Origin: Cardiocondyla obscurior
Taxonomy: Eukaryota > Arthropoda > Insecta > Hymenoptera > Formicidae
Length of the DNA: 64,000 nucleotides
Assembly: GCF_019399895.1 (NCBI RefSeq)
Contig: NC_091865.1
Location: forward strand, 7,135,001-7,199,000
Direction: 5' to 3'
The translations under genes and the position numbers were made by a program. The notes beneath the pieces were generated by a model that ran no database searches, was not told where the DNA came from, and saw only the letters and a list, made by a program, of their open reading frames with translations. Below are positions 47,201-63,915 of the stretch, in pieces; positions within the stretch are counted from its first letter, which is position 1; each line of letters opens with the position of its first letter.

Positions 47201-50200
47201 TATGATACTGCGGGCAGATATTATTTCCTAGAGTTGAATCCTCGTCTTCAAGTGGAACATCCTTGTACCGAAATGGTGTCGGACGTGAATTTGCCAGCCG
47301 CTCAACTCCAGATAGCTATGGGCTTACCGTTGCATCACATTAAAGATATACGTCTTTTGTACGGTGAAAGTCCTTGGGGCGATAATCCGATCGATTTTGA
47401 CCAGCCACGTCATAAGCCTCAACCTTGGGGCCACGTTATCGCGGCTAGGATCACCAGTGAAAATCCTGATGAAGGTAATAAAATTGCTTATAATAGAAAA
47501 TTTGTAATTTAAAAATTAATAGAAATTAAACAAGGTGTTGCGTAGTAAACTATCGCTTTTTCGGGATTAGTAGTAGAATTTATTGAGAAAAGTTTTATGT
47601 TATTTTACGCTTTTTGCGTTAATAGTCGAAATTTAATTTTTAAATATTTTGTATAATTTGCTTAAATTTTAGGATTTAAACCAAGTTCCGGCACAGTACA
47701 GGAGTTAAATTTTCGATCATCTAAGAATGTATGGGGCTATTTTTCGGTTGGCGCTTCAGGTGGATTACACGAATTTGCAGATTCGCAATTTGGCCATTGC
47801 TTCTCTTGGGGCGAAGATCGTAATCAAGCTAGAGAGAATTTAGTTGTAGCCTTGAAAGAATTGAGCATTAGAGGCGATTTTAGGACGACGGTCGAGTATC
47901 TTATTACTTTGCTAGAAACAGATTCTTTTCAACAGAATAATATAGATACAGCATGGCTTGATTTACTAATTGCTGAACGTGTTCGAAGCGACAAACCAGA
48001 CGTTTTACTGGCCGTTACATGTGGAGCGCTTCATATCGCCGATAGAGCGATTACAGCCGCTTTCACTGGCTTTCAAACTGCTTTGGAGAAAGGTCAAATA
48101 CAAGCCAGTAACGATTTGGCTAACGTTGTTGACGTAAGTTTCAATTATTTGAATAATATTGTGCAAAGTGCTTTTACAGTTACTCGGAATTAATTTTATG
48201 GATTTTTTAAATTTCTGTTTTTTTCACTACATTCTGTGTTACAGGTAGAACTTATTAACGATGGATACAAATATAAAGTACAAGCTGCCAAATCTGGTCC
48301 CAATACTTATTTTCTCGTGATGAACGGCTCTTACAAAGAGATCGAAATACATCGTATGTCGGACGGTGGATTGCTGCTTTCGCTGGACGGAGCCAGTTTT
48401 ACGACTTACATGCGTGAAGAAGTGGATCGTTATAGAATCGTGATAGGAAACCAAACGTGCGTTTTTGAAAAAGATAATGATCCATCCTTACTGAGATCAC
48501 CGTCTGCTGGCAAGTTAATTAATTTTTTGGTCGAAGATGGTGGCCACGTTGACGCCGGTCAAGCGTACGCTGAAATTGAAGTGATGAAAATGGTTATGAC
48601 CGTTACCGCTAGCGAAGCAGGCAGTGTTTTTTATGTAAAAAGACCTGGTGCTATATTAGAAGCCGGTACGTTAATCGCACATCTTGATCTTGATGATCCA
48701 TCGTTAATTACGAAAGCGCAAGAGTACACCGGACAATTTCCCGCAGCAGCCACGCCGGCTGTACCAGAGAAACTGAATCATCTTCACGCCAAATATCGAA
48801 ATGCTTTAGAAAATACATTGGCCGGCTACTGTCTTCCCGATCCGTTCCATTTGCCACGTCTACGTGAATTAATTGAGAAGTTTATGTTTTCGTTACGAGA
48901 TCCTAATTTACCGTTGCTCGAATTGCAGGAGGTAATTGCAACGATATCCGGCAGAATTCCTGTCTCAGTTGAAAAAAAAATTCGTAAATTAATGTCGCTG
49001 TATGAACGAAACATTACATCGATTTTAGCTCAGTTTCCGAGCCAGCAGATTGCTGCCGTAATCGACGGGCATGCGGCGACTTTGTCCAAGAGAGCGGATC
49101 GAGACGTATTTTTCTTGACTACTCAAGCTATAGTACAATTAGTACAAAGATATCGGAACGGTATACGTGGTCGAATGAAAACTGCAGTGCACGAACTTCT
49201 TCGACAGTATTACACGGTTGAAAGTCAATTTCAACAAGGCCATTACGACAAGTGCGTTTCCGCATTAATAGAAAAGTACAAAGATGACGTAGCTACAGTA
49301 ACTGGCATGATTTTCAGTCATAATCAAGTCACAAAGAAAAATGTCTTAGTCACTATGCTAATTGACCACTTGTGGGCTAACGAACCCGGTCTCACGGACG
49401 AGCTTTCAAGTACATTGACAGAATTAACTAGTTTAAATCGCACGGAACACAGTCGCGTTGCTCTGAGAGCCAGGCAGGTATTAATTGCCGCTCATCAACC
49501 TGCATATGAACTTAGGCATAATCAGATGGAATCTATATTTCTTTCTGCGGTGGATATGTATGGACACGACTTTCATCCGGAAAATCTGCAGAAGCTTATT
49601 CTGTCGGAAACTTCTATCTTCGATATACTTCACGATTTCTTTTACCATACTAATCGTGCAGTATGCAACGCAGCCTTAGAAGTTTACGTGCGACGAGCTT
49701 ACATCAGTTATGAATTGACATGCTTACAACACTTGGAGTTATCTGGCGAGATTCCATTAGTGTACTTTCAATTTGTTTTACCTAGCAATCATCCTAATCG
49801 TCAGAATCAATCTCTGGTGGATCACAGAGCCGGCGCAATGGCAGCCTTTCAAGATCTTGATCATTTTAGTCAGTACGCGGATGAGATTTTAGATTTGCTG
49901 GAAGATCTATCGAGCCCCACGCCGGTAATGTCTGCGAAACTTTTGGAGGCAGTAGAAGCCGTCGGAAGTGAATCACGGCACAGTACATCAATTAACGTTT
50001 CTTTGAGCGCAGGCGAGACAATACCTACGACAACTACAGCAACTACCAACGACAAATCTGTCGAGCCAGTTCATATCTTGAGCATCGCGGTTAAAGAGAA
50101 CGGCACTGAGGATGACGCCACTATGGCTAGGATGTTTGGAGATTGGTGCGCAAATAACAAGGATGAGTTGATATCTCGCGGCATTCGAAGAGTTACATTC

Positions 50201-53200
50201 GCCGCGCTTATGAAGAGGCAGTTTCCTAAATTCTTTACCTTCCGTCAACGAGAGGGCTTCGTCGAAGATAGAATTTATCGACATCTCGAGCCCGGCTGCG
50301 CTTTTCAACTGGAATTAAATCGCATGCGAACTTACGACCTCGAAGCGCTTCCAACGTCGAATCAAAAGATGCATCTGTATCTGGGCCAAGCCAAAGTCGC
50401 CAAGGGTCAACAAGTTACAGATTATCGCTTTTTCATCCGTTCTATCATACGGCATTCTGATTTAATTACGAAGGAGGCTAGCTTTGATTATCTTCACAAC
50501 GAGGGTGAGCGCGTTTTATTAGAGGCAATGGACGAATTAGAAGTCGCGTTCTCTCATCCTCTCGCTAAGCGTACTGAATGTAATCACATTTTCTTAAATT
50601 TTATACCCACGGTTATCATGGATCCCAGCAGAATAGAGGAGAGCGTGACGAGCATGGTACTGCGATACGGGCCAAGATTGTGGAAGCTGCACGTTCGACA
50701 GGCGGAGATAAAAATGACTATACGACCTGCACCCGGAAAACCTACTTCTAACGTGCGTTTGTGTATCGCCAATGACAGTGGCTACAGCATTGACTTGCAT
50801 CTCTACACGGAGGCTACTGATCATAAGACTGGTATTATTCGCTTTGAATCTTATCCACCTACCACGGGAAACTCGGCTAATTGGAGGCCGGGCCCTATGC
50901 ACGGTTTACCGATTTCCACGCCGTACCTGACCAAAGATTATCTCCAAGCGAAAAGATTTCAAGCACAGAGCGCCGGTACGACGTACGTGTACGATTTACC
51001 GGACATGTTTCGGCAACAGCTCGAGAAATTGTGGCAAAGATACATTGAGGAAACGCCACTGAGTGAAGGTCAAAGTCCAATTACGATTCCTAATCCGGTG
51101 ATGGACGTTGTGGAGTTAGTATTGGAAGGAGAGCAGCTGGTTGAGCAAAAACGATTACCGGGCGAGAACGACGTCGGCATGGTCGCGTGGCGATTCACTT
51201 TGTATACTCCGGAGTATCCATTTGGCAGGGACATGATACTTATCGCCAACGATTTAACATTTATGATAGGATCCTTTGGAACGCGCGAAGATCTCGTATT
51301 TTGCAGAGCTTCCGAAAAAGCGAGGCAGCTTGGATGTCCACGCATATATTTCGCCGCCAATTCTGGAGCACGTATCGGTCTAGCCGAGGAAGTAAAAGCT
51401 CTTTTCAGAATTGCATGGGAGGACGAGAGCGAGCCGGAGAAAGGATTTAAATATATATATCTTACGCCCGACGATTACGCACGTTTGGCGCCCTTTAATT
51501 CGGTGAAGGCTTCGCTAATCGAGGATCCCGCGGGAGAGTCACGCTACAAAATCACGGATATCGTCGGCAAGGACGACGGTTTAGGAGTCGAGAATTTAAA
51601 GTACGCGGGTCTAATCGCAGGAGAGACTTCAAGAGCATACAACGAGACTATTACGATCTCTATAGTATCGTGCCGTGCGATCGGTATCGGCGCCTACCTG
51701 CTACGTCTCGGCCAAAGAGTAATTCAGATCGAAAATTCGCACATTATTCTTACCGGCTACAGAGCGTTGAACGCTGTACTGGGTCGTGAGGTTTATGCTA
51801 GTAACAATCAGTTGGGCGGTACGCAGATTATGCACAATAACGGAGTATCTCACGCGACCGACCCTCGGGATTTAGACGGAGTGGCGACTGCTCTCATGTG
51901 GCTAAGTTACTTCCCTAAAAATAAAGGCGCTCCATTGCCAATACTATCGCCCACTATAGACCCGATCGACCGAGACATCACTTATATGCCTACGAAAGCG
52001 GCCTATGATCCGAGATGGATGTTGGAAGGTAGAAATTGTCCAGAGTCAAATGCTTGGGAGAGCGGCTTCTTCGATCGCGGCTCGTGGCATGTGAGTTTTA
52101 CACTTTTTTTCGTTTTTATATCGATTCGATATACCAATTCGATATATTAATTCGATATGTCAATTCGATAACAAATTTAATAATTTAATTTTTGTCTTAT
52201 CATCATCATCAACAGGAAATAATGAGACCATGGGCGCAAACGGTAGTGACTGGGCGAGCTAGACTCGGTGGCATACCGTGCGGCGTTATCGCTGTAGAAA
52301 CGAGGACTGTCGAGCTACATTTGCCAGCCGATCCTGCCAACTTAGATTCGGAAGCGAAGACGATATCTCAAGCGGGACAAGTTTGGTTTCCCGATAGCGC
52401 GTACAAAACTGCTCAGGCTATTCAAGATTTCGGAAAGGAGGAGCTGCCGCTATTTATTTTCGCTAATTGGAGAGGCTTCTCCGGCGGCATGAAAGGTAAG
52501 TTCGATCGCTGCTAGCTTAATTAATATTTTTATTTTCCTATAATCATTTTGTTACTCTTGTTTATAGACATGTACGAGCAGATTGTTAAATTCGGCGCCT
52601 ATATCGTGGATGGATTACGACAATATTGCAAACCGATATTCGTTTATATTCCACCAAATGGAGAACTCAGAGGCGGCGCTTGGGCGGTCGTTGATCCTAC
52701 AATAAATCCTCGTTTTATGGAGATGTTCGCCGATAATACCAGCAGAGGTGGTGTCTTGGAACCCGACGCCATCGTAGAAATTAAATTCCGTAACAAGGAT
52801 CTTGTAAAAACTATGCATAGAGTCGATACTGTTATACTGAAATTAAAAGTACGTAAACGAAATTTTTTTATATCACATTTCTGACATGTTCGCGTAATTT
52901 GTACATGTTTTTAGGAAAAATTGTTGGCTGCAAATACCGCAGAGGAACGAACTGATATTGAAGCGCAGATTCGTAAACGCGAGCAGATCTTGGAGCCAAT
53001 GTACCGTCAAGTCGCCGTCCATTTCGCTGATTTACATGATACGCCGGAGAGAATGTTCGAAAAGAATACAATTCACGAAATAATACCGTGGAAAAAAGCG
53101 CGCGGACTATTTTATTGGCGATTACGACGAAGACTTTTTGAAGAAGAAATTAAGAACGAGATCTTATTAACACAGCCCAGTCTCGATGTCAGACAAGTAG

Positions 53201-53529
53201 AAGCAATGCTTCGACGTTGGTTTATCGAAGACAAGGGAGCAACAGAATCATATTTGTGGGATCAAGATGAAGCTGCAACTTGCTGGTTAGAGGCACAATG
53301 TAAAACTGAAAATAGTGTGGTATCGCGTAATATAATGTGCGTAAAAAGAGACGCAGTAGTAACACGTATCAAAGAGGCTTTGGAAATCTGTCCTGAAATA
53401 AGATTGGACGCGGTATTGGAGATTGCACATAGATTACAACCGTCTGAACGAGCGGAGCTGCAAAGAACTTTGTCACAATTAGAGACAACTGGACAGGAAC
53501 ATCATAAAGATTCGAGCAGTTCGTCCTGA
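41131..53529 (+). CDS. ACC: Acetyl-CoA carboxylase (ACC), multidomain, alternative first exons
   Basis: Biotin enzyme making malonyl-CoA, the committed step of fatty-acid synthesis. Shared exons: 45799-45922, 46002-46332, 46472-46769, 46856-47069, 47141-47474, 47673-48133, 48245-52090, 52216-52495, 52568-52848, 52915-53529. With the first exon at 42920-43122 the product is about 2,328 aa (human ACC1 has about 2,346). Biotin carboxylase: [23 protein letters not shown]-grasp loop [32 protein letters not shown]. Biotin carrier: [10 protein letters not shown], biotinyl-lysine at about residue 770. A long central region follows. Carboxyltransferase: [14 protein letters not shown], then [23 protein letters not shown] and GFSGGMKDMYEQ. 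The C-terminus [11 protein letters not shown] matches eukaryotic ACC. One 3.8-kb exon codes more than half the protein. Transcription may begin before four different coding first exons. Confidence 0.95.
41639..41661 (+). CDS. ACC: ACC alternative first exon B (eight residues)
   Basis: A tiny coding segment, MGESNSL plus two bases of the next Arg codon, with the consensus donor CG|GTAAGT. Phase 2 again fits the acceptor at 45799. The frame is open upstream but has no earlier ATG, so this is the likely start of a short N-terminal isoform. Confidence 0.55.
42920..43122 (+). CDS. ACC: ACC alternative first exon C (long acidic N-terminus)
   Basis: ATG plus 67 codons in total, starting [20 protein letters not shown], with an acidic [17 protein letters not shown] stretch and ending ERRKRLR. 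Donor AG|GTGATT in phase 2 fits the shared acceptor at 45799. It is the longest of the four N-termini and resembles the acidic leader of other animal ACCs in character. The upstream frame is open to 42,719 but has no ATG. Confidence 0.65.
43123..45249 (+). other. AT-rich ACC intron / upstream region of exon D
   Basis: No coding frame. Homopolymers (T run about 43,141-43,154) and a TC microsatellite (44,776-44,809) are present. It may hold the promoter of ACC exon D near its right end. Confidence 0.4.
44776..44809. repeat. (TC)n microsatellite in ACC intron
   Basis: TC dinucleotide run with one T interruption. Confidence 0.8.
45250..45449 (+). CDS. ACC: ACC alternative first exon D
   Basis: The first in-frame ATG gives [20 protein letters not shown] and ends [10 protein letters not shown] at donor AA|GTAAAT, phase 2, only 349 nt before the shared acceptor. 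The frame stays open upstream to about 45,028 without another ATG, so the exon could also be entered by splicing. The phase match and Ser-rich end near the junction support it; the donor is weaker than in A and B. Confidence 0.5.
52124..52171. repeat. 13-bp tandem repeat in an ACC intron
   Basis: Three full units and one partial unit of the pattern ATTCGATATNNNA, starting 34 bp after the donor of the 3.8-kb exon. They fill nearly half of the 125-nt intron. Confidence 0.75.
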
Positions 53530-54896
53530 ATGCATTTGACGTAACCGTACCTGGTCCACGCTGTGTATCCATTCCAATTTATTAATATTTAAATACGCAT
53601 CAATAGTACAATTTATTATCAAAGATATATTATTATCCATATCAAGGTAAATATGTTCTGGTAAGGGTTAATAATTAAGTAGGCAATTTTAAATGTGTTC
53701 CATAAGATTTGATTTTTTCCAAACTTTAGTTGAAATTTTGACATGATCACGATCCTTTCTTTGATATTAATTTGCGCCAGGATACAGATGATTTAAATTT
53801 TAATAAACTTATTTTTTTAAAGTTTATTAAAAAAAATACTAGAGTAGTGTCAGATTAGTTAAACTAATTTTCTCGTAATTTCTTTGGTACAAAGCGTTAC
53901 CTACATTCAAAGTTTTATATTTAGGAAAAAACAAAAAGGCGCACGCCACATTCGTTTCATAATAAATTTATAGATCACAATTGTATATGGGAATATATAA
54001 AGATTTATACCTAAAATATCACATGTTCCTTCAGTTACGAATTCCTGAAATTCTAATACTAAATACGATTTTTTTGTAGATGAAACTGCCAATAGTTTAC
54101 CGTTCTTTATCACGAAATTAAATGTTGTCTAATTAGAAATCTGAAAATTTATATTAGAATAAATCTACTACGTACCATTAGATCTTTTAATTCTCAATAT
54201 TTTACAAGTCTTTTATTAAAAGGCCGTTAGTAATAAGATACGCTAATTCGAAACATTTTATAATGTATCTGAAAGAACATGAGTTATTAAATATGCATTA
54301 TGCTGTATATAATTATATACATACACGTGCATGCGACGCACATAAATATATAAAATGTATATATTTATTTTTTAAAGGAAAACGTTAGGAGACTTCAATG
54401 TGGATGAACAATATTTGCTCACGCAACTGCCGTATTTAAATAACGCTGTTTTACGACAGGTGCAAAGATGTATACATTTTACGCGTATAATTACTTGTTT
54501 CTCTCTATGTTTTATGGAAGATAACATTTTCTTAACATAATAATAAATTTTTTTTTAATATTATCACACTTCATAAAAAGTGCTATTAAAAAGCACTGGA
54601 ATTAAAATTTATTTCACATTAACAGACAACTGATCACATGCAATTGTACACTTATTCGGTCTAATCACTCACTCTTTGGTGCAGACAATATTCATCAAAC
54701 GATTTCTATCACGCATCAGAAATATACACGCACACCACGCTCTACTTCCTATGCTTTTATACAGGATGTCCCTGTATATTTGATATAACTCTTTCGTAAA
54801 ATTACTATTACCTTTAGCAAACTGTATATCACGTACATACCTCATAAAAAATTGTAAAATTGCGTATGATTTTGAAGCTTATATAAAACAATATTT
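53530..54896. other. Convergent 3' region between ACC and SIDT
   Basis: AT-rich DNA between two convergent genes, holding both 3' UTRs. On the minus strand an AATAAA (complement of 54608-54613) lies about 285 nt beyond the SIDT stop and is a reasonable poly(A) signal. No convincing coding frame; the minus frame at 53,907-54,113 has no family features. Confidence 0.5.
53802..53807 (+). terminator. ACC: Candidate poly(A) signal of ACC
   Basis: AATAAA about 273 nt after the ACC stop, in AT-rich DNA. Confidence 0.4.
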
Positions 54897-57856
54897 TTAA
54901 AAAACAGCTATTTGACTCCGGTGTACATCTGTTAAGTCGTCGTCTAAAGTAAGTAATACCATAAACGAGAAAAACATGGCTAGCGCCGAAAGAAAGTGCC
55001 AGATGTCATGAGAGTCAAAGAAGTTTAATAGCGCGCAAGGCTTATTATAAAGGCGGGATTGAGCCGGCGTAAGTGCCCAAGAAATAGTTTTGTTCACGAA
55101 GAAGTATAGGGCTGCTCCCCAAAACAGCATGGATAAGAAAATATAGATCGCGGGTGTGAAAAGAATCCTTTCCCTATGGCAAAGCTGAAAGCAAAATTTT
55201 CGTATTAAGAGAAATAAAAAAAATTAACTCATGTTTGGTGATCTTAAGTGACTACAAAAAAAAAAAGAAAAAGATTGTACATACCTTCATCATTATGTAA
55301 AAGAACGTGTATAAAATTAAATTGGACATTAATATTGCTAGTAAAAATGTAGCGAAGTTGCCTTGTTGATACATATTTCCGAATATCGCGAGACCGACGT
55401 TACATAAATTCGCCAGTACGAGCATTATAAATCTTGCAGGATAAAGCGGTCGAAGTAAATGCCGTATGCCGCATTGTGCCTCATGCTTGAACCTCTGCAA
55501 AATATTAATTGCGGAAATGTTTTGCAATAATGTATGATATTAAAGAAATTACATACCTGTATTACTCTTTTAACACCATTTCTATCGAATTTACATCGTC
55601 CCATGTAATATATTTGTATAGTCAGAAAAAAGCATATTAATAAATGCAAAATAGAAAATATTATCAGAAAAATCCTGGAGCCATTTAGCACTCCGATCAG
55701 TCCTGCGAATATTATAACAGCCAACATTCCAAATGTTACAGGTGCTCTTGCGTTTATATCGGGATGGCGATTTTGGTAAATCTTGATCATACACAGCACT
55801 GCGATTACATACATAAAGCTGGTGTCTGGAAATTAATTATGTTAATAAAATTAAAAGAATTATATTTATTAATGCTACAAATTAATGCTACATACCAAAT
55901 TGAAAATTACTGCGGCTAGGGCATACGTGATAACTCGCCGACAATATACCTTCCATGATCAATGCAGTGCCCATTGCATAAAATAGGCCGTAATGTTGCG
56001 GTATACCATAGCATTTAGTTTTCTCGATATCTGGCTCGTTGTGCTCTCGAGAGTAAGTTAAAAAAATGAACAGTAAACCCAGCATAACGTATCCAAAATT
56101 AGAGAACACATGATTGAAATCGGACAACAGTAACAGCGGGTGAGCACATAAAAAATTATAATAACACATATCTTGGTTTCCGGTTGTATGAAGTACGCGT
56201 TGATACGTCACCGCCAATTGCACAACCGGCAAGGTATAGAAGACCGCAACAGTTATCAGATAATATAAATATAAACGAGATTTATGTCGCAGTATTCTCG
56301 GTTCTTTGCGAGCGAGATCGCAAACTGACAGGATAACTTTCGTTCGTATTACGTCTTTATCGGAGAGAGCATCTTCCATTAAATCTATGTCATCCTCATC
56401 CAAAGACGAATCTTCTTGCAAAGAATCCCACTGTTTTGCACTGTTCTAAAGCATTTCAATTGTTAAAAACATATTTTGCAAAATACATAATTACGCAAGC
56501 AATATTTACGATCAAATTATTTATTAGTTACCTCTCCAACCATCGACGGACTTGGTGCTATACCGGCTACGTTTTCGTTATCATTTTGGCTCTGTTCATC
56601 TAACATTTCTTGCATCGCGAGTTTTTTTCTCTCTCTGATATTGAGTACTATTACAGCCGTTATATAAGATACACAAAATCCTAATACAATTGCTGCTGCT
56701 GATATTGATGCAACAACGTAATCTCGTTTAGTAATAGTAGGAGTTACAATTAATGTAACATTTTTGGTACGAAGAGGATTACTACCAGCCAATCCATTAC
56801 AATCGCTGTCATCTCCTTTGACAACGAGTACAACAAAAAATCCTAGTGGATAAGCCTCCCTCTAAAATAGTAATTGTAGTGACTAATTTACTTTACAGTT
56901 CCGCTCTACACTTACAGTATCACTTACCGGTACGGTGATACCTCCTCTTCTACTCACAGTCTGCCAGTGTCCAGCAAACTCAATATTTCGTTCTAAATCA
57001 AATACAGGACACTGAAAAAGAAAATAAAAATTTATAAGTATTAATTCCATCAAAAATTATTTTACTGCGACTCACCGATGTATTCTGCACAGATACAGTC
57101 ATACATATGTCATTATCGGACTCGACGCTAACAATAACTGACGAATTTTCATGTTTCGAAAAAATGTAGCCAAAATACACAGGTTCAGATGGGGAAATTT
57201 GTGCCTGTATTTTATTTCCTGACCTATACAGAATTAAAAACGTTAATATGAACAAGTATCCACAATTTGGTTCGCAACAAATTTGTATCTGTGTAACAAG
57301 CATGTACCTCAAATAAAAATCTTGAACTTCTACAACACTAATGTCAAACGAGACGTTATCATGACTGGCTGTGGAGATACCGACAATAATATACTCCTCA
57401 TCATTTTGTGCATATCGATAATACTTGGTGGAGCACAAAGTACGACTAGTTTTACTATATGCCACAGTGTCCAAGTCTACACTATTGACAAGCAGAGGTA
57501 TTTGCCATGACAGAATACTTGTTGTCTGACGTACCACTATTATCAATGGTAAACTGTGAGTTGCATTACTTTCTATCTTGATTCTTGCAGTTTCCAAAGA
57601 TACCTGCAATTATATATAATTTTATTCAACATAATAGAAGAGACCTGGCTTTTAAATAAACAGTTTTGGAACTTACATTTTTGGTAGGATACAAAAATAC
57701 ATATTCAGTTGAAGCATTTATGGCCTTTCGGTAATTTTCTTCATACTGAGCTTGAATGACAATTGGAGAAAATGATGGAGATGATACTGAAAAAGCTATA
57801 GTCCTTGCAATATGGAGCAGCAGTAATAAGAGGGTTAACTTCACAGTATGATGCAT
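54897..57856 (-). CDS. SIDT: SID-1-like transmembrane protein (SIDT family), nine exons
   Basis: Multipass membrane protein of the SID-1 family, linked to double-stranded RNA uptake in nematodes and to RNA or cholesterol handling in other animals. Exons in order: 57856-57677, 57603-57308, 57223-57076, 57011-56928, 56861-56532, 56445-55896, 55825-55557, 55494-55285, 55184-54897; 784 aa. A signal peptide ([17 protein letters not shown]) is followed by a large extracellular beta-rich region with many N-glycosylation sequons (residues about 25-280). A first membrane helix ([19 protein letters not shown]) comes next, then an acidic cytoplasmic loop ([15 protein letters not shown]) and a run of about ten helices. 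The family signature is clear: [35 protein letters not shown] and, near the end, [20 protein letters not shown] with the conserved His residues. Convergent with ACC and divergent from PI3K. Absent from Drosophila. Confidence 0.93.
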
Positions 57857-58678
57857 CTCTATAATTTCTAGAAGAAAAGGAAAACAAAGTGAACAAAGTT
57901 AGTGAACTGATAGTATATTAGCAATATTAGCATCACTGATACTGATGATAATACTAAAATAATGATAAAGTGGAAGATATCACGAAACTGATAAATGTAA
58001 AATATTAGAATAAGGATGGGCAAGATAAACAAGATAACCATACATCGATATATTTAAGACATTTCCTATTTCAATTTATATCAAACGAGAAAAAGTTTCC
58101 TTGTATGAGTAATACTTACTGTATGAAAGCCTAATAACTTGTGAAGTTATGTTGAGAAAGACGAATTCGTACTTTATTTATTTATGTCCATCGACTGTTC
58201 ATCCCGATAAAATGCCAAGCACCGAAAATAACTTTGAATACACTAAAATAATTCTATTTCACTTTTTTACTCATGAATTCTCGCCTTCTTAAAAATGCAG
58301 TACCAAAATGTTTTTTCAATCGCGTCATCTCGTACAACCATAACTATTGTGATACGCTATGACGCAATAAACATTTAACACACAAGTGATCAGCCATAGT
58401 ACAACGCGCAATACGAATAAGGAAAGATCCAAAGCTTTCCCTCTTTTGTAATTAAAATACTACAAATATGCAAAATAGCATTATGTCGTAAAAAAAAATA
58501 TACTAATTATTTGTAATATGTGCGTTTAAAATAAAAATATAAAATGTAACATGCCAGCTTTTCATCCAAAATATTTTTTTTAACTATTTACACTTTTATT
58601 TAAATTATTTTTAATATCCATTTTTTATGTTAAATGCCTTTTTTTTAATAAAAAATTAATCTAGTTTAGTTAAAATTA

Positions 58679-58917
58679 AGTTTTACCACTGAAAATTGCG
58701 GTCTTCTGATTTATCTTTAATTCGTACTACTTGCTCGAGTTGGTAGCGGCTCGTAGCAATTTTTTTTGGAACTAAAAAAATTTTAATGGTAAAAAAGTCG
58801 ACTAAATTTATTAATTAAAAAATTTAATTTCGAGAAAATTTATTATGAGCCGTTAATGTCACTTCGAGCAATTAATATGAATAAATCAAAAGACCGCAGT
58901 TCTTCAGTAGTAAAACT
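58679..58917. mobile_element. MITE-like element with ~36-bp terminal inverted repeats
   Basis: The arm 58679-58714 (AGTTTTACCACTGAAAATTG onward) and the arm 58881-58917 are reverse complements at about 32 of 37 aligned positions. Weaker pairing continues outward to about 58,660 and 58,933, and inward through TTGCTCGAG / CTTCGAGCAA. The centre is AT-rich with no coding capacity. Size and structure fit a short non-autonomous DNA transposon; no target-site duplication could be fixed by eye. Confidence 0.6.
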
Positions 58918-59339
58918 CAACTTTAATCAGCCTTTATTTTTAACATTGTTAATTTTTGTTCTAAATTAATATTTTTGTGCTCAAGATTTTTCTTGTAAAA
59001 AAATTAATTACATAAATTTTCAGCGCACTTGGGAATTCATTTCGAGGCTATCAGAGATCGAGTTTCGGTCGATCAACGCGCCGCTTAAGGGCGCCTCACA
59101 CGTCACCCAGCGGTCGCTGCGAGTCTGTAATCGTCATCATCGTCCGTCGTTGGTTGAATGCGAGTTGTAAATAATGGCGGAGTCTGTGCGTTGTTGTTAC
59201 GTCTAGACGACGATAATGATTACTTGCGTCTTGGCACTTAAACGTACGAGGTATCGGGTCCTGTTCGGAAGGATGAAGCACGTTTTTTCTGCCACGTCGC
59301 AAATACGAGGCGACGCCCGCGGCGCTAGGACCCCCTCTG

Positions 59340-59410
59340 TGTGAAGAAAGAAAGAGATAGAGATAAAGTGCTGAGAGAGAAAAAGAGAGATAGAGAAAGA
59401 GTGAGAGAAC
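59340..59410. repeat. GA-rich tract upstream of PI3K
   Basis: A purine-only (GA/AAGA) stretch on the plus strand about 290 bp before the PI3K start, probably in its 5' UTR or core promoter. GAGA-type tracts often bind GAGA-factor-like proteins in insects; binding here is inference. Confidence 0.5.
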
Positions 59411-59697
59411 TAGTGCCTCACGGTGTATGTCGTAATTCGAAGTAAACAGCAACGTGCCCAGCGAGTGCCTGGACGTTACGACACCCGAGATCGAAGACGA
59501 AAACAAGGAACTGGGCAGAATGTGCGGCGGGTTCGTCGTGCGACACGAGCTACTTCGGAAACGTTTCTGATAACGTTCCCGTTTTCCCCGTTTCCCCTCC
59601 CTGTGATGTGAGGGATTCCTGACGTACGTGGTGCTCGCCCGCCGTATGTGCGTGTTGCCCTCGCGCCAATACGGAGTAACAATTTCAGCTGTTCACC

Positions 59698-63915
<4,218 letters not shown>

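Larger units (their letters stand above)
57857..59697. promoter_or_regulatory. Divergent SIDT / PI3K intergenic region
   Basis: 1.84 kb between the two start codons. The SIDT side (57,857-59,000) is AT-rich and holds a MITE-like element. The PI3K side (about 59,030-59,697) is GC-richer and should be the PI3K promoter and 5' UTR, with a GA-rich tract at about 59,340-59,410. No additional gene was seen. Confidence 0.5.

Noticed and set aside
48245..52090. Possible fusion or assembly artefact in the 3.8-kb ACC exon
   Set aside because: The frame is continuous and the biotin carrier, central and carboxyltransferase segments follow the normal ACC order.
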